Source of the DNA: Sanguibacter keddieii
GTDB taxonomy: Bacteria > Actinomycetota > Actinomycetes > Actinomycetales > Actinomycetaceae
Length of the DNA stretch: 47,221 nucleotides
Assembly (NCBI RefSeq): GCF_001064145.1
Contig: NZ_JVOJ01000046.1
Location: 1 to 47,221 of the forward strand
Reading direction: 5' to 3'
Shown here in pieces: positions 1 to 9,049 of this stretch. Every line of letters starts with the position of its first letter. Position 1 is the stretch's first letter. Position numbers and translations under genes: made by a program. The notes under the pieces are model-generated. The model was not told where the DNA came from. It did not search any database and worked only from the letters and a program-made list of their open reading frames with translations.

Positions 1-558
1 ACTCCGGATCCGACCCCTGCACCGGACCCGGCACCTGCTCCCGAGCCCACGCCGCTGAGTGGTCAGTGGGTGAGTGATTCGGTCGGTTGGTGGTACCGGT
101 ATGCGGATGGTTCCTATCCGGCTGGCCGGGCGGTGCAGATCGGCAGCTCGATCTACCGTTTCGGTGCGGATGGGTACATGCGCACTGGATGGGTGAGTGA
201 GGATGGCTCGTGGTTCTATCACGATGCTTCGGGTGCTCAGGCGAGTGGCTGGGTGTGGGATGGCTCCTCGTGGTATTACCTGGATCCGGCGACGGGTCGT
301 ATGGTGACCGGTTGGCTGCTTGATGGCTTGACCTGGTATTACCTGATGCCGGGCAGTGGTGCGATGGCTACCGGCTGGGTGTGGGATGGCTCGTCTTGGT
401 ACTTCATGGCCCCCAGCGGTGCGCTGACCACTGGCTGGCTGAAGGATGGTGGCTTCTGGTACTACCTGAGCACTGACTCGGGAGCGATGTACACCGGCGG
501 TCACTGGATCGGCTGGAAGTGGTACTACTTCAACGAGTCTGGACAGTGGAACGGCTGA
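1..558 (+). CDS. Cell-wall-binding repeat protein, C-terminal part (5' end outside window)
   Basis: The reading frame is open from base 1, so the gene starts upstream of the window. The first ~20 codons are a Pro/Asp/Ala/Glu-rich linker. The rest is six to seven aromatic repeats of about 20 residues with cores such as GWVWDGSSWYY and TGW, the pattern of choline-binding/glucan-binding wall-anchor repeats (CW_binding family). Such modules hold secreted enzymes (lysozymes, amidases, glycosidases) or adhesins on the envelope; the catalytic or adhesive part would be upstream and cannot be named. The frame ends with TGA directly after the last repeat, as is usual for C-terminal anchors. A strong hairpin at 591-624 follows. 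Repeat identity is confident; function of the whole protein is unknown. Confidence 0.85.
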   Translation, partial: TPDPTPAPDPAPAPEPTPLSGQWVSDSVGWWYRYADGSYPAGRAVQIGSSIYRFGADGYMRTGWVSEDGSWFYHDASGAQASGWVWDGSSWYYLDPATGRMVTGWLLDGLTWYYLMPGSGAMATGWVWDGSSWYFMAPSGALTTGWLKDGGFWYYLSTDSGAMYTGGHWIGWKWYYFNESGQWNG

Positions 559-590
559 GGCCTGACGCAACGCGCTGACATGCGTGATGC

Positions 591-624
591 AGTGTGCGCC
601 TCCGGGTAACCGGGGGTGCACACT
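591..624 (+). terminator. Hairpin terminator after the wall-binding protein
   Basis: A 15-bp stem (591-605 with 610-624, two G-T wobbles) closes on a GTAA tetraloop 33 bases after the stop codon. It is followed by CGTCTT rather than a long T run. Position and strength fit a Rho-independent terminator for the upstream gene. Confidence 0.7.
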
Positions 625-818
625 CGTCTTGTGATCAGTCAATTGTCTGTGGGGTTAAAATCCCAGGATTTTCTCAGCTCACCTTGCCGTTGCCGCAAGG
701 TTGTGCTCCTACAGTAGGTGTCATCACAAGGGAATACGGCACGGGCCACACGGGCTCGGGACATGCCGACGAGACATCATTGGGGAGCCTTCTGGGACAA
801 CTTGCACTGTGTTGATGG

Positions 819-862
819 GATACGCCGAGGGGCCGACCGCCAGGTCGGCCCCTCGGCGTATC
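819..862. terminator. Perfect 20-bp palindrome with 4-base loop
   Basis: Bases 819-838 are the exact reverse complement of 843-862 with a GCCA loop. It resembles a terminator stem but lies 260 bases beyond the last stop, after another terminator, and lacks a T run. It may end an unrecognised small RNA or be an independent palindromic element. Confidence 0.5.
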
Positions 863-1025
863 TGCGTCCCAGTGAGTAACGTGTGGAACTATGGGGTTCC
901 GGCAAGGCAGCTGTGTCGGCTTGTCCTGTGGAGCTTGTACGGAGGCTGTTCTGGCAAGAGTGTGTGGCGGAGTGTATGCCGTCGGAACTCCGCTGTTTCG
1001 GGCCCTGTTCTTGCTGCCACCAATT

Positions 1026-1130
1026 TCGCACGTAATTCCCTTGCAGCTGTTTCAAAGATTGAATTGTGATCGTTGGAATTGCAACGTTTCTGGATGTTGT
1101 TGAATGTTCACGCAGTCGAATTACGTGCGA
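1026..1130. repeat. 13-bp inverted repeat pair (TCGCACGTAATTC)
   Basis: TCGCACGTAATTC at 1026-1038 is exactly reverse-complemented at 1118-1130, 79 bases apart. A related word, GGAATTGCAA, lies between them at 1075-1084. Confidence 0.7.
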
Positions 1131-1206
1131 CTTTTGTCTGGGCGTGACTACGGCTGGGGGGTTGTCGACCTAGCGGTGGTCTCCATGCTGGTCGTAATCA
1201 GGGGTT

Positions 1207-1268
1207 TTGCACTACACGAAGCCCTCTGGCGGCGTGTCGTCGGCGTGTCGGCCCCTCGTGTAGTGCAA
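1207..1268. repeat. 13-bp inverted repeat (TTGCACTACACGA) with a further direct copy
   Basis: TTGCACTACACGA at 1207-1219 is inverted at 1256-1268. The right arm with its flank (TCGTGTAGTGCAATTCCCCC, 1256-1275) recurs exactly at 1568-1587. Confidence 0.75.
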
Positions 1269-1299
1269 TTCCCCCCGTCTTGGCTCTCCTCCACCAATT

Positions 1300-1382
1300 T
1301 CGCATGCAATTCCCCTAAATGATCTTGTCTATCTATTTCAGTTCGCATTGCTGTGTCACTTGTGTTTTGGAATTGCATGCGA
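1300..1382. repeat. 14-bp inverted repeat pair (TCGCATGCAATTCC)
   Basis: TCGCATGCAATTCC at 1300-1313 is exactly inverted at 1369-1382. It shares the TGCAATTCC core with the copies at 1264 and 1576, so this spacer carries several variants of one word. Confidence 0.7.
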
Positions 1383-1446
1383 CATTGTGGAGCCAGCATG
1401 CGCGCATGGCGGTCTTTGCGGTGGCCTGCATCCGGGATCGCGTGTT

Positions 1447-1547
1447 CTGGATAGGAAATTGTGTTCTGGATAGGAACGGCACATCTGGATAGGTTATTTT
1501 CCTATCCAGAAGTCGATAACCTATCCAGATCGTCGTTTCCTATCCAG
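1447..1547. repeat. Six-unit head-to-head array of CTGGATAGG, 19-bp period
   Basis: CTGGATAGG occurs at 1447, 1466 and 1485 (exact 19-bp steps). Its reverse complement CCTATCCAG occurs at 1501, 1520 and 1539 (again 19-bp steps). The set is symmetric around the 7-bp centre 1494-1500. All six 9-mers are identical, while the 10-bp spacers differ, so the 9-mers are what is conserved. It lies between convergent genes, away from any promoter. Confidence 0.9.
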
Positions 1548-1567
1548 TTTGTCGGCATATTGGACTC

Positions 1568-1587
1568 TCGTGTAGTGCAATTCCCCC
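1568..1587. repeat. Second copy of 20-bp direct repeat
   Basis: Exact copy of 1256-1275 (TCGTGTAGTGCAATTCCCCC). Confidence 0.75.
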
Positions 1588-1737
1588 GTCGATCGAGGAG
1601 AGCGGCTGCGAGGCCTCCGGTCCTCACGCAGTGCAGTTCCGCGCCGAGTGACGTCAGGTTGCTCGGGGAGTCGTGGCGTCCCCAGCGCAGCTCGGCTGGG
1701 CGAATAATGCCGACAATGGGCTCAAGCGGATGAAAAA

Positions 1738-1776
1738 GCCGGGGCGCGCCGGGCATATCGCCCAACGCGCCCCGGC
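1738..1776 (-). terminator. Rho-independent terminator of the NCS2 permease gene
   Basis: An 11-bp outer stem (1738-1748 with 1766-1776) encloses a second short stem. On the minus strand it is followed at once by CTTTTTCA. It lies 25 bases past the permease stop codon. Confidence 0.85.
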
Positions 1777-1800
1777 CTCGTCGTTGCGAGATGCTGCTAC

Positions 1801-3741
1801 TCAGAGGCGTTCAAAGCCAGCGTCCCACGCGGCGCGCATGGGGTTCGCGTCGGCGACCAGCTGATCGAAACGCAGGTCGGCGATGTCGATGACCTCGCCG
1901 AGCGCGAAGCGAGCCTCGCGGGCGGGGGAGTGCTCGACGCGGCGCCAGCCCGAGGACAGCAGGTGCTTGCGGTCCACCACGTTGTCCACGCAGATGATCA
2001 GCGGACGGCCGAACTTCTCGCGGTAGGCGGCAGCCAGGGCGCGCAGCTCCTCGGCCTCCTCGGGGGTTACCTCACCCACGGACAGGTTCGAGGTGTCCGT
2101 GCTGGCCTGCTCGTCGCCCGCACCGTCGAGGATTAGGGAGACGACGTCCGTGTAGGACGCGATGAGCTCCTCGGCCTCCTCGGGGCTGGCCGCCAGGACA
2201 GCGTCCTCGAAGGAGGAACGCAACTCGGACACGGAGGCGAAGGGGCGGGACTCCCAGGCGCGCTCGACCGGCCACGTGTGCGAGGAGAACATCGAGGAGA
2301 AGGTTGCAACGAACTGGTCGCGATCCATCGCGTTGACGTCGTCCAGGTTGATCTTCTTGCCGTCCACGACGGCCACGTCCGGCGAGGCCTGGCGTCCGAT
2401 GTGGAAGAAGATGATGTTGAGGATGATGGCCGTCAGCGAGCCGATGGTCACGCCGGAGCCGAAGATGATCTGCAGCCAGGAGGGCATGGCCGTGACGATG
2501 TCTTCTTTCCTGAAGGTGACGAGGAGTGCCAGGCCGATCGACGTGGAGACGATGACGGCGTTGCGGTTGTCGCGCAGGTCGACCTTTGACAGGGTCTGGA
2601 TGCCGACGACGGCGACGTTGGCGAACATCGCCAGGGAGGCGCCGCCGATGACGGGGGAGGGGATGGCTGCGACGATGGCCGCGGCCTTGGGGAGCAGGCC
2701 CAGGATGATCATGAAGACGCCCGCTGCGGTGACGACCCAGCGGGACTTCACGCGGGTGAGGCGCACGAGGCCGACGTTCTGCGCGAAGCAGGTGTAGGGG
2801 AAGGAGTTGAGGACGCCGCCCAGCAGCGTGGACAAGCCGTCGGCGCGCAGGGCGTTGGCGACGTCGCGCGGGGCGATGCGCTTGCCCACGACCTCGCCGG
2901 TGGCGAAGACGTCGCCCGTGGTCTCCACGGCGGTCACGGCCATGACGATGATCATCGCGATGATGGCGGTGATGGAGAACTGGGGGAGCCCGAAGAAGAA
3001 GGGGTGGGTGACGGCCACCCAGCTGGCCTTTCCGACGCCTGTGAGATCGGTCTTGCCCATTGCGAAGGCGACGCCCGTCATAATGACGAGGCCGAGGAGG
3101 ACTGAGAGCGTTCCCATGAAGCCCTTGAAGAGGTGTTGAATAAGAACGATGATGACGATGGTGCCGATGGCGTAGGCGAGCGATTCGACGGTGAGGGCCG
3201 CCTTCGTGTCCGCTGGTGCATTGTCAGTCCACCTCAAAATGTCGTCGGCAGAGACGGACAGGAGCGTCGTGCCCATGACGGTCAGGAGCGTGCCCGTGAC
3301 GACCGGTGGGAAAAAGCGAAGGAACTTCGCGAAGATGGGCGCGACTAGGAAGACGAGAAGGCCGACGGCGATGATGGAGCCGTACATGGTGGCCAGGCCG
3401 GTCTTCGGGTCTGCGCCGGGGGGTGTGGCCGCCGCTCCGATTGCGATGAGGGGGGAGACGGCGGTGAAGGTGACGCCCTGGATGAGGGGGAGCTTCACGC
3501 CGATGAAGCGGCCGATGCCGGCCGACTGGATGATGGTGGCGATGCCGCAGGTGAGCAGGTCTGCGTTGATGAGGTGAATCAGAGTTTCATTGTCGAGTCC
3601 AAGCTGATTGACAATGACGAGCGGGACGACCACGGCGCCCGCGTAAAACGCGAGGACGTGCTGAATGCCCAGAATGGTGAGTTTCCCAAAGGGAGGGACT
3701 TGATCGACGGGGTGGGGAGCGGACGAGGGGCGTGATGCCAT
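1801..3741 (-). CDS. NCS2 purine/urate-type permease fused to an OHCU-decarboxylase-like domain
   Basis: 646 residues. Residues ~20-450 form a multi-spanning nucleobase:cation symporter (NCS2/NAT family); the NAT signature QNVGLVRLTRV lies at about 321-331. The family imports xanthine, urate or uracil with a cation. Residues ~468-635 resemble 2-oxo-4-hydroxy-4-carboxy-5-ureidoimidazoline decarboxylase, a urate-breakdown enzyme: the FGRPLIICV strand and the closing R...AL.EV..IA..R segment are clear. The usual HPDL active-site segment seems to read SYTDV, so catalysis is doubtful. The fusion favours urate or xanthine over uracil as substrate (inference). ATG start with RBS AGGAG 8 bases upstream. 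Divergent from the LacI gene; ends in a good terminator. Confidence 0.85.
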   Translation of the reverse strand: MASRPSSAPHPVDQVPPFGKLTILGIQHVLAFYAGAVVVPLVIVNQLGLDNETLIHLINADLLTCGIATIIQSAGIGRFIGVKLPLIQGVTFTAVSPLIAIGAAATPPGADPKTGLATMYGSIIAVGLLVFLVAPIFAKFLRFFPPVVTGTLLTVMGTTLLSVSADDILRWTDNAPADTKAALTVESLAYAIGTIVIIVLIQHLFKGFMGTLSVLLGLVIMTGVAFAMGKTDLTGVGKASWVAVTHPFFFGLPQFSITAIIAMIIVMAVTAVETTGDVFATGEVVGKRIAPRDVANALRADGLSTLLGGVLNSFPYTCFAQNVGLVRLTRVKSRWVVTAAGVFMIILGLLPKAAAIVAAIPSPVIGGASLAMFANVAVVGIQTLSKVDLRDNRNAVIVSTSIGLALLVTFRKEDIVTAMPSWLQIIFGSGVTIGSLTAIILNIIFFHIGRQASPDVAVVDGKKINLDDVNAMDRDQFVATFSSMFSSHTWPVERAWESRPFASVSELRSSFEDAVLAASPEEAEELIASYTDVVSLILDGAGDEQASTDTSNLSVGEVTPEEAEELRALAAAYREKFGRPLIICVDNVVDRKHLLSSGWRRVEHSPAREARFALGEVIDIADLRFDQLVADANPMRAAWDAGFERL

Positions 3742-3906
3742 CTGTGTCTCCTGGACTTTTATCCAAGTGTTGAAGGGACCCCTCCATTCTCTGTGATCGA
3801 GATGGGCGTTTTACGAGTTATTGAAAAAGTGTGGCGAGTTATATGTCGCGGGTGCTTGTCGTTTACGATGTGAAGACAGTGGGACGCCTGCGGGAGGGAG
3901 GCCGGT

Positions 3907-4920
3907 ATGACGCGCAATGGTCGTCCTCCGTCGATGGCGGACGTGGCCGAATTGGTCGGAGTCTCCCATCAGACGGTGTCTCGCGTGGTGAACGGCAAGG
4001 GGCGTGTGTCGCCTCGGACACGTGAGCGCGTGCAGGCCGCGATTGATCAGCTGGGATACCGCCCGAACTCCGTGGCCCGTGCGCTGGTGACCGCCCGCTC
4101 GGGCATTATCGGCGTCGTGACCACGACCTCGGCCCACTTCGGTCCCTCCTCGATGCTGGTGGCCCTGGAGGTTGCCGCCCGCGAAGCCGGGCTTTTCACG
4201 TCGGTGGTGGCCCTCGATCGCTTTGGCGCGGACGACGTGGCCAGCGCCTTCAACCACTTCTCCTCCCTGGCGGCCGAGGCGATCGTCGTCATTGCGCCGG
4301 TGGATTCTCTCGCCGAGGCCGTGGCCTCCCAGGGTGCGTCCGTGCCGGTGGTTGCGGTCTCCGGTGGGCGCGCGTTCGGTCGCGGGGTGTCCGTCGTTCA
4401 CGCGGATGAGCGCGGAGGTGCGCGAGCCCTCGCAGAGCACCTCATGTCACTGGGGCACAGGGACATTGTCTGCGTGGCGGGCCCTCAGGAGTGGTTCGAG
4501 GCGCGCGAACGCGTGGCCGGATGGCGCGAGGCAATGGATGAGGCGAGCCTGCCGAAGCGCGAGCCGCTCGTCGGCTCGTGGGAGGCGCGCTGGGGGTACG
4601 TCGCCGGACAGAACCTCGTTGAGGATGGCCTTCCGGATGCCGTCATGTGCGCGAACGACGAGGTCGCGGTCGGCCTCCTGCGCGCCTTCGCCGAGGCCGG
4701 GGTGAGCGTTCCGGGTGACGTGTCGGTCGCGGGTTTCGACGATGTGCCGATGGCCGCCTATGCGGGGCCGGGGCTGACGACGGTGCGCCAGGATTTCGCG
4801 GATCTTGGGCGCTGTGCGCTTGAGGCGGTCAGTCACGCGCTCGATGGAGAATCGGTGGACACGTACGTGCGTCCAACCCGCCTCGTTGTGCGCGGTTCGA
4901 CGGGAGTGTGCCTTCGTTAG
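3907..4920 (+). CDS. LacI family transcriptional regulator
   Basis: 337 residues, normal for LacI/GalR proteins. The N-terminal helix-turn-helix (MADVAELVGVSHQTVSRVVNG, about residues 10-30) and hinge helix (YRPNSVARAL) are clear, followed by a periplasmic-binding-protein-like sugar sensor ending in VPGDVSVAGFDDVPMAAY. RBS GGGAGGGAGG precedes the ATG. A perfect 12-bp palindrome of LacI operator type (4963-4974) lies just downstream, in front of the remnant of a sugar ABC transporter, so the regulator most likely controlled that operon before it was lost. It could also act on the divergent permease gene, but I see no matching palindrome in that 165-bp gap. Confidence 0.9.
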   Translation: MTRNGRPPSMADVAELVGVSHQTVSRVVNGKGRVSPRTRERVQAAIDQLGYRPNSVARALVTARSGIIGVVTTTSAHFGPSSMLVALEVAAREAGLFTSVVALDRFGADDVASAFNHFSSLAAEAIVVIAPVDSLAEAVASQGASVPVVAVSGGRAFGRGVSVVHADERGGARALAEHLMSLGHRDIVCVAGPQEWFEARERVAGWREAMDEASLPKREPLVGSWEARWGYVAGQNLVEDGLPDAVMCANDEVAVGLLRAFAEAGVSVPGDVSVAGFDDVPMAAYAGPGLTTVRQDFADLGRCALEAVSHALDGESVDTYVRPTRLVVRGSTGVCLR

Positions 4921-4962
4921 AGGCTCTTTTTGTCGTCGTGCTTGCCTTGTGCGCGGGTGAAT

Positions 4963-4974
4963 GTTAACGTTAAC
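4963..4974. promoter_or_regulatory. LacI-type operator palindrome GTTAACGTTAAC
   Basis: A perfect 12-bp palindrome with a central CG, typical of LacI/GalR operators. It sits 43 bases after the lacI-type stop codon and 30 bases before the remnant permease start. Confidence 0.65.
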
Positions 4975-5004
4975 CCAACCGCTCATCGATGCTCAGTGAG
5001 GAGT

Positions 5005-5262
5005 ATGAAAGGCGCGCAGCCTTCGGCGGGCAACATGTTTGAGCTTGACGCAATCGCCGCCTGCTTCATCGGTGGTGCGTCGACGACCGGTGGTATCGGA
5101 CGTCTGTCCGGTGCCCTCATCGGTGGCCTCATCATGGCCGTCATGTCCAACGGCATGCAGCTCATGGGTGCCTCCACCTCCACCCAGCAGATCGTTAAGG
5201 GAGCTGTCCTACTTCTGGCCGTCGCCTTCGACGTCTGGAACAAGCAGCGCGCCTCGGCCTGA
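5005..5262 (+). pseudogene. Relict sugar ABC permease (C-terminal fragment only)
   Basis: 85 codons whose product matches the last quarter of ribose/xylose-type ABC permeases (RbsC/XylH-like): AQPSAGNMFELDAIAACFIGG, then GRLSGALIGGLIMAVMSNGMQL and IVKGAVLLLAVAFDVWNK. Complete permeases have about 320-400 residues, so the first ~75% is missing. The binding-protein and ATPase genes normally beside it are also absent. The fragment has an intact RBS (GTGAGGAGT) and ATG giving MKGAQPS, so a deletion seems to have joined the start of the first gene of the operon to the end of the permease gene. Followed by an intact terminator (5282-5321). No transport function is expected. Confidence 0.8.
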
Positions 5263-5643
5263 GGGAACGCGTAGAACCTTACGAGGGCGGGGAGCGGCCG
5301 CAGGGTCGCTTCCCGCCCTCGTGTATGCCCATGGGGCTGCGTGCGTGGTCGGCCGTGTTTGTCAGGTCTCATGAGAGGGGCGCAGTCTCGGCGTGGAGCG
5401 AAGTTCTTGTTACCGAAAAACATGCCGGTGGTGGCGCATTTGAGTTCTGCGGAATTGCAACCACTCGGCAAGTTGGAGTGAGCTGTCACACAGAATTGAC
5501 GGTTTTTGAGCAAAAAAACGAGAAATTTTCGTGAAATCCGCGAAATCTGGCCCTAAAGTCGGCAAAATTGCCAAAGATTTCGTAGTGTGTCATTCGTGGC
5601 CACGACAGTGGTAACCAAGAACGAACAGGAATGAGGTTTCTCA
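5263..5643. other. Intergenic region between relict permease and hup
   Basis: It holds the terminator at 5282-5321 and then about 300 AT-richer bases that must contain the hup promoter. TTGACG at 5496-5501 is a possible -35 box but no good -10 follows at 17 bp. The word GGAATTGCAA at 5451-5460 also occurs in the 559-1800 spacer (1075-1084). No gene seen. Confidence 0.6.
5282..5321 (+). terminator. Terminator of the relict sugar operon
   Basis: A 15-bp stem (5282-5296 with 5307-5321, one G-T wobble) and 10-base loop, 20 bases after the permease fragment's stop codon. Confidence 0.75.
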
Positions 5644-5925
5644 ATGTCCGTGAACCGTACCGAGCTTGTCGCTCAGATTGCCGAACGCGCCGACCTGACC
5701 AAGGCGAAGGCCGACGAGGCCCTGGCCGCCTTCCAGGCCGTCCTCGTTGAGTCCCTGGCTAAGGGCGAGGCCGTCAAGGTGACCGGTCTGCTCTCCGTCG
5801 AGCGTGTTGAGCGCGCCGCCCGCACCGGCCGTAACCCCCGTACCGGCGAAGAGATCAAGATCCCCGCTGGCTACGGTGTGAAGCTCTCCGCTGGCTCCAC
5901 GCTGAAGAAGGCCGTCTCCAAGTGA
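5644..5925 (+). CDS. hup: HU family DNA-binding protein
   Basis: 93 residues, the normal length of HU. It begins VNRTELVAQIAERADLTKAKA, followed by the dimer core and the DNA-binding arm containing GRNPRTGEEIKIPA, and ends KLSAGSTLKKAVSK. HU is an abundant nucleoid protein that bends and compacts DNA. It lacks the long Lys/Ala/Pro-rich C-terminal tail of mycobacterial and streptomycete HupB/HupS. RBS GAATGAGG lies upstream of the ATG. Monocistronic: a long AT-rich leader precedes it and a perfect 18-bp hairpin terminator follows. Confidence 0.97.
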   Translation: MSVNRTELVAQIAERADLTKAKADEALAAFQAVLVESLAKGEAVKVTGLLSVERVERAARTGRNPRTGEEIKIPAGYGVKLSAGSTLKKAVSK

Positions 5926-5944
5926 CGCGCTGACACTAGCGAAT

Positions 5945-5984
5945 AGCCTGTGGGGCACGACCGCGTGGTCGTGCCCCACAGGCT
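5945..5984 (+). terminator. Terminator of hup
   Basis: A perfect 18-bp stem (5945-5962 with 5967-5984) with a GCGT loop, 20 bases after the hup stop. Confidence 0.85.
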
Positions 5985-6024
5985 TTAGCCACCTGACGCG
6001 GCCCGATCACGGTGTCGCACGAAA

Positions 6025-6062
6025 CGTTGCCCCCGGCCCGCAGCAGCGGACCGGGGGCAACG
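6025..6062 (-). terminator. Terminator of the peptide ABC transporter operon
   Basis: A 16-bp stem (6025-6040 with 6047-6062, one mismatch/wobble) and 6-base loop. On the minus strand it is followed by TTTCG, 25 bases after the ATPase stop codon. Confidence 0.8.
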
Positions 6063-6087
6063 CATGGAGTTCGCATGAACGTGTGTG

Positions 6088-8139
<2,052 letters not shown>

Positions 8140-8149
8140 AGTTCAGTGC

Positions 8150-9049
8150 TCACCTCTTGCGCAGTCGAACTTCGAAGGCGTCACGCAGGCCGTCGCCGAT
8201 AAAGTTGAACGACAAGACCAGGATGATGATGAGGACGCCCGGCGGGTAGAGCAGCCACCAGTTGCCCGAGTAGACGTGCGACTGGCTGTTGGAGAGCATG
8301 GCTCCCCAGTCGGTGGCCGGAGGCTGCGCGCCCAGGCCAAGGAACGACAGGTAAGCGACGTAGAGGACGGCGTCGGCGACCTGGAAGGTCGCGTTGACGA
8401 TGACGGTACCGATCGTGTTGCGCACAATGTGCGTGCGGATCGCCCGGGGCATCGACCCGCCCATGCCTCGCATCGCGACGACGTATTCGCGGGTGCGCAG
8501 GGACAGGGCCTCGCCTCGGATCAGTCGGGACGTGCCCAGCCAGGACAGAGCCGACATGATGATGATCAGGACGGGGACCGTCGGGGGGATCATCGTCGCG
8601 ATGAGCATGAAGAGGAACAGGACGGGCACGGACATGAGCGCGTCAACGATGCGCATCATGATTGCGTCGATCCAGCCCCCGACGAAGCCCGCGATCGCGC
8701 CGTACAGGGTGCCGATCGTGGTCGCGATGATGCCGGCGAACAGGCCGACGATGATTGAGGTCTGTCCGCCCTTCATGAGGCGGCCGAGCTGATCGTAGCC
8801 GACCATGTCCGTGCCGAGCGGGTGCTCGGAGGAGGGACGCAGTGCCGAGTTCATGAGGTCGGTGTGAACCTGGTCGGTCACGTAGAACATCGGGCCGATG
8901 AACGAGAACGCCAGCAGAATCAGGAGCATGCACACGCCGAAGACGGCGAGCTTGTTCTCCATGAAGACCTGCAGGCCCTGCAGCTTCGTGGACTTGCGGG
9001 CGGTGCGCGTTTTCGCTGGCGCGGTGGGGGTGGCGGTTGCTGTGCTCAT
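8150..9049 (-). CDS. Oligopeptide-type ABC transporter permease (OppC/DppC-like)
   Basis: 299 residues. A cytoplasmic Ala/Thr/Lys-rich head of about 30 residues precedes a first membrane helix (LAVFGVCMLLILLAFSFIGP) and the binding-protein-dependent permease domain. The EAA loop (EALSLRTREYVVAMRGMGGS, about residue 180) contacts the ATPase. It ends in the family pattern VLSFNFIGDGLRDAFEVRLRKR. The ATG overlaps the stop of the preceding permease gene (ATGA), so the two subunits are translationally coupled and made in equal amounts. Confidence 0.93.
   Translation of the reverse strand: MSTATATPTAPAKTRTARKSTKLQGLQVFMENKLAVFGVCMLLILLAFSFIGPMFYVTDQVHTDLMNSALRPSSEHPLGTDMVGYDQLGRLMKGGQTSIIVGLFAGIIATTIGTLYGAIAGFVGGWIDAIMMRIVDALMSVPVLFLFMLIATMIPPTVPVLIIIMSALSWLGTSRLIRGEALSLRTREYVVAMRGMGGSMPRAIRTHIVRNTIGTVIVNATFQVADAVLYVAYLSFLGLGAQPPATDWGAMLSNSQSHVYSGNWWLLYPPGVLIIILVLSFNFIGDGLRDAFEVRLRKR

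Larger units (their letters stand above)
559..1800. other. Long convergent intergenic region rich in inverted repeats
   Basis: This stretch lies between two gene 3' ends (558 plus, 1801 minus). No open frame here has a good RBS, family resemblance or high-GC codon use. It is more AT-rich than the neighbours and holds: the terminator at 591-624; a perfect 20-bp palindrome at 819-862; paired inverted repeats at 1026-1038/1118-1130, 1207-1219/1256-1268 and 1300-1313/1369-1382; a 20-bp direct repeat at 1256-1275/1568-1587; a six-unit array at 1447-1547; and the minus-strand terminator at 1738-1776. Bases 625-818 can form small hairpins (682-687 with 695-700; 628-635 with 723-730), so a structured transcript ending at the 819-862 hairpin is possible but unsupported otherwise. 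Confidence 0.7.

Noticed and set aside
594-1322. Several short open frames in the first spacer
   Set aside because: Cys/Arg-rich translations, no RBS, and they run through the inverted repeats and the 20-bp palindrome.
1447-1547. CRISPR array
   Set aside because: Units are 9 bp with 10-bp spacers and half are inverted; no cas genes or 28-37 bp repeats.
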